The notes below the pieces were generated by a model. The model did no database searches. It was not told where the DNA came from and was given only the letters and a program-made list of their open reading frames with translations. DNA of 7,301 bases from Chloroflexota bacterium (GTDB lineage Bacteria > Chloroflexota > Limnocylindria > Limnocylindrales > CSP1-4), in NCBI GenBank assembly GCA_013695505.1, contig JACDAH010000058.1, forward strand, positions 1 through 7,301. The letters run 5' to 3'. A program made the translations under genes and the position numbers. Shown piece after piece: positions 5,895 through 7,301 of this stretch (positions within the stretch are counted from its first letter, which is position 1; every line of letters begins with the position of its first letter).

Positions 5895-5900
5895 AGTCTA
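5895..5900 (-). promoter_or_regulatory. Leaderless-type -10 box (TAGACT) of the SRAP gene
   Basis: On the minus strand TAGACT fits TANNNT and lies 7 bases before the ATG at 5887. A poor -35 candidate, GCCGAC, is found 17 bases further upstream (5918-5923), across the -10 box of the divergent rhomboid gene. No Shine-Dalgarno is present. Confidence 0.55.
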
Positions 5901-5913
5901 TCGGTCCGTCCTG

Positions 5914-5919
5914 TATCGT
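5914..5919 (+). promoter_or_regulatory. Leaderless-type -10 box (TATCGT) of the rhomboid gene
   Basis: TATCGT fits TANNNT and ends 8 bases before the ATG at 5928, so the transcript would have almost no leader. The matching -35 position (about 5891-5896) overlaps the -10 box of the SRAP gene on the other strand. Confidence 0.5.
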
Positions 5920-5927
5920 CGGCCGCG

Positions 5928-7214
5928 ATGAACGAGCCGCCCGAGACCACGCCGACCGACCGCCTATCCGCCGGCCAGCCGGCGGACGCAGGGTGGCCCG
6001 ACGCCACGGCGTCCGACATCCATCCGGGCACCGATGCCGTGGCGCCGGCGGACCGTCATGTGGTGGGACCCCTGAGCCGCGAGGCGGCCGGCGCCCTCCT
6101 CGACCACGGCGCGGCGCTGCTCGAAACCGGCGACTACCGCGAGGCCTTCGCCACATATCAGCGCGTCGTCGGTTTCGACGATCCCGCAGTGACCGGAGCC
6201 GCGCTCCTGGGCGTTGCCCAGGCCGCATACCGGCTCGATGACGAGGATTTCGCGATCCGGACATGGGAGCGGGTGCTCGAGCTCCCGGAGACGGCGGCGA
6301 CCTATCAGGCGTGGCGGAACGTGGCGGCTGCTCGGGTCCGCGAGGGTGATCTCAACGGCGCGATCGCCGCCTATCGCGAGGCCGATCGCCGCGCCCCCCA
6401 CGAGGACAAGGCCGAGATCTCGAACCGCCTCGGCTGGCTGGCCAAGGAGACCGGCAACGTCCGGGCGTCGCGGCGCTACTTCGCCCGGGGCCGCGGGACC
6501 GTCCTGCCGATCGTGACGTACGCGATCCTCGGGATTACGATCGTGGTATCGCTGTCGGCGATGGCGTCAGTCGACGGGCCGAACCTGTATCAGGTGCTCG
6601 AGCTCGACAAGCCGGCCGTCGCCGCCGGCGAGATCTGGCGGCTGTGGACCGTCACCCTTCTCCACGACCCGTCGAACCTGCTCCATCTCCTGTTCAACAT
6701 GTACGCGCTGTACCTCGCCGGCCCGATCGTCGAGCGCCTGTACGGCTCCGCCCTGACGGCGGTCTTCTACCTCGTCTGTGCAGCGGGCGGTTCGCTCGGC
6801 AGCTTCGCCTTCGGCAGCGACGCCCCGTCCGTCGGGGCGTCCGGCGCGATCTTCGGCCTGTTCGGGATCCTCCTGATCGCGACCCGGACCCACAATCCCG
6901 CGCTCGACCGCGCCTCGCGCAACTTTGTCGCCCAGCTCGGGACCCTCCTGCTGATCAACATCATCTTCGGGATCGTCGCGTCCGGGTACATCGACAACTT
7001 CGCCCACATCGGTGGGTTCGTGACCGGGGCGCTGCTCGGCGTGGCGTTCGTGCCGGGCCGGGTCCCCACCCTCCGCTCGATGTGGCAGGGCGGCTCCGGC
7101 GGTCAGGTCGCGAGCGGCTTCGTCGGCAGCCAGGTCGGGCGGATGGCCGCGATGCTCGTCCTCGTCGGCCTGCTCGCCGTGATGGCCGCGATCGGGTTCG
7201 GCCGCTGGGGCTGA
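5928..7214 (+). CDS. TPR-rhomboid fusion, intramembrane serine protease
   Basis: This 428-residue protein starts at ATG 5928, chosen because it follows a TANNNT box; the upstream part of the frame is antisense to the SRAP gene. Residues 1-48 are proline-rich and probably disordered. Residues about 52-190 form about four TPR-like helix pairs (for example ALLETGDYREAFATYQRVV and AAARVREGDLNGAIAAYREA). Residues 192-376 form the rhomboid core: a first helix, then WRLWTVTLLH, H253-LLF-N257 (the HxxxN motif of helix 2), catalytic Ser305 in GASGAIFGL, and catalytic His360 in NFAHIGG. A further helix at about 405-426 makes a 6+1 arrangement. Rhomboids cut membrane-anchored substrates within the bilayer through a Ser-His dyad, and both residues are intact. 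The TPR part probably lies in the cytoplasm and could recruit partners or substrates. It diverges from SRAP with 40 bases between them. The substrate is unknown. Confidence 0.95.
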   Translation: MNEPPETTPTDRLSAGQPADAGWPDATASDIHPGTDAVAPADRHVVGPLSREAAGALLDHGAALLETGDYREAFATYQRVVGFDDPAVTGAALLGVAQAAYRLDDEDFAIRTWERVLELPETAATYQAWRNVAAARVREGDLNGAIAAYREADRRAPHEDKAEISNRLGWLAKETGNVRASRRYFARGRGTVLPIVTYAILGITIVVSLSAMASVDGPNLYQVLELDKPAVAAGEIWRLWTVTLLHDPSNLLHLLFNMYALYLAGPIVERLYGSALTAVFYLVCAAGGSLGSFAFGSDAPSVGASGAIFGLFGILLIATRTHNPALDRASRNFVAQLGTLLLINIIFGIVASGYIDNFAHIGGFVTGALLGVAFVPGRVPTLRSMWQGGSGGQVASGFVGSQVGRMAAMLVLVGLLAVMAAIGFGRWG

Positions 7215-7241
7215 GGAGCGCCGGCATGGCGACTGCCCCGC

Positions 7242-7301
7242 TCAGGACTTCGGCCAGCGCTCCGAATACACGGTCGCCTCGCGCGGCAGCCGGGCCGCCC
7301 C
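7242..7301 (-). CDS. C-terminal fragment of an unidentified protein, 5' end outside window
   Basis: On the minus strand a frame is open from the window edge to TGA at 7244-7242, encoding GAARLPREATVYSERWPKS. Of its 19 sense codons, 18 end in G or C, like the real genes here. The opposing plus-strand frame from ATG 7226 has many A/T-ending codons. It converges on the rhomboid gene with a 27-base gap. The fragment is too short to name. Confidence 0.45.
   Translation of the reverse strand, partial: GAARLPREATVYSERWPKS

Noticed and set aside
5733..5927. Upstream extension of the rhomboid frame
   Set aside because: It is antisense to the start of the SRAP gene, whose MCGRF start is certain. The ATG at 5928 has its own -10 box.
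5888..6031. N-terminal extension of the SRAP frame
   Set aside because: SRAP chemistry needs Cys at position 2, so translation must begin at MCGRF.
7226..7301. Possible plus-strand gene start at ATG 7226
   Set aside because: Codon third positions are A/T-rich compared with the genes here, no ribosome site or good -10 box is seen, and the opposite minus-strand frame has gene-like codon use.

Overview
The window is a high-GC bacterial chromosome segment in which every stretch longer than about 130 bases is coding. No rRNA, tRNA, CRISPR array or insertion sequence is visible. The mix suggests a high-GC Chloroflexota-type or actinobacteria-like genome: an M16 peptidase, orphan TadE/TadG pseudopilins, a SRAP protein, a TPR-rhomboid fusion, and TANNNT boxes placed 6-8 bases before start codons as in leaderless genes. 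That placement is inference, since no marker gene is present.

Layout. (1) Bases 2-937, plus strand: the C-terminal part of an M16 zinc-peptidase-family protein, cut by the window edge. (2) 1066-1293, minus: a 75-residue protein with two membrane segments. (3) 1376-4244, minus: a compact three-gene operon of TadE-like, TadE-like and TadG-like proteins, transcribed from about 4290 down to 1376. Its genes are joined by an ATGA overlap and then by a Shine-Dalgarno that overlaps the previous stop. Two hairpins follow it (1308-1354). (4) 4371-5066, plus and divergent from the tad operon: a shortened PfkB/ribokinase-like protein that lacks the intact GAGD motif. (5) 5144-5887, minus: a SRAP (YedK/HMCES-type) abasic-site DNA-protein crosslink protein with all its catalytic residues. 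(6) 5928-7214, plus and divergent from SRAP with only 40 bases between: a TPR-rhomboid intramembrane protease. (7) 7242-7301, minus: a probable C-terminal fragment of another gene entering from the right.

How the parts relate. The tad operon is the accessory element. It encodes exported, cysteine-rich pseudopilin-type proteins but no ATPase, secretin, prepilin peptidase or Flp pilin in view, and one sampled line is visibly lower in GC than a sampled line in the flanking gene. The flanking genes look like ordinary housekeeping or stress genes. The points most worth a second look are the paired CGATTG-N4/5-CAATCG dyads around the tad promoter, the overlapping leaderless-type divergent promoters between SRAP and rhomboid, the QxxLF clamp-like tail on SRAP, and the degenerate kinase. 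I do not see a clear, wholly new multi-gene system here.
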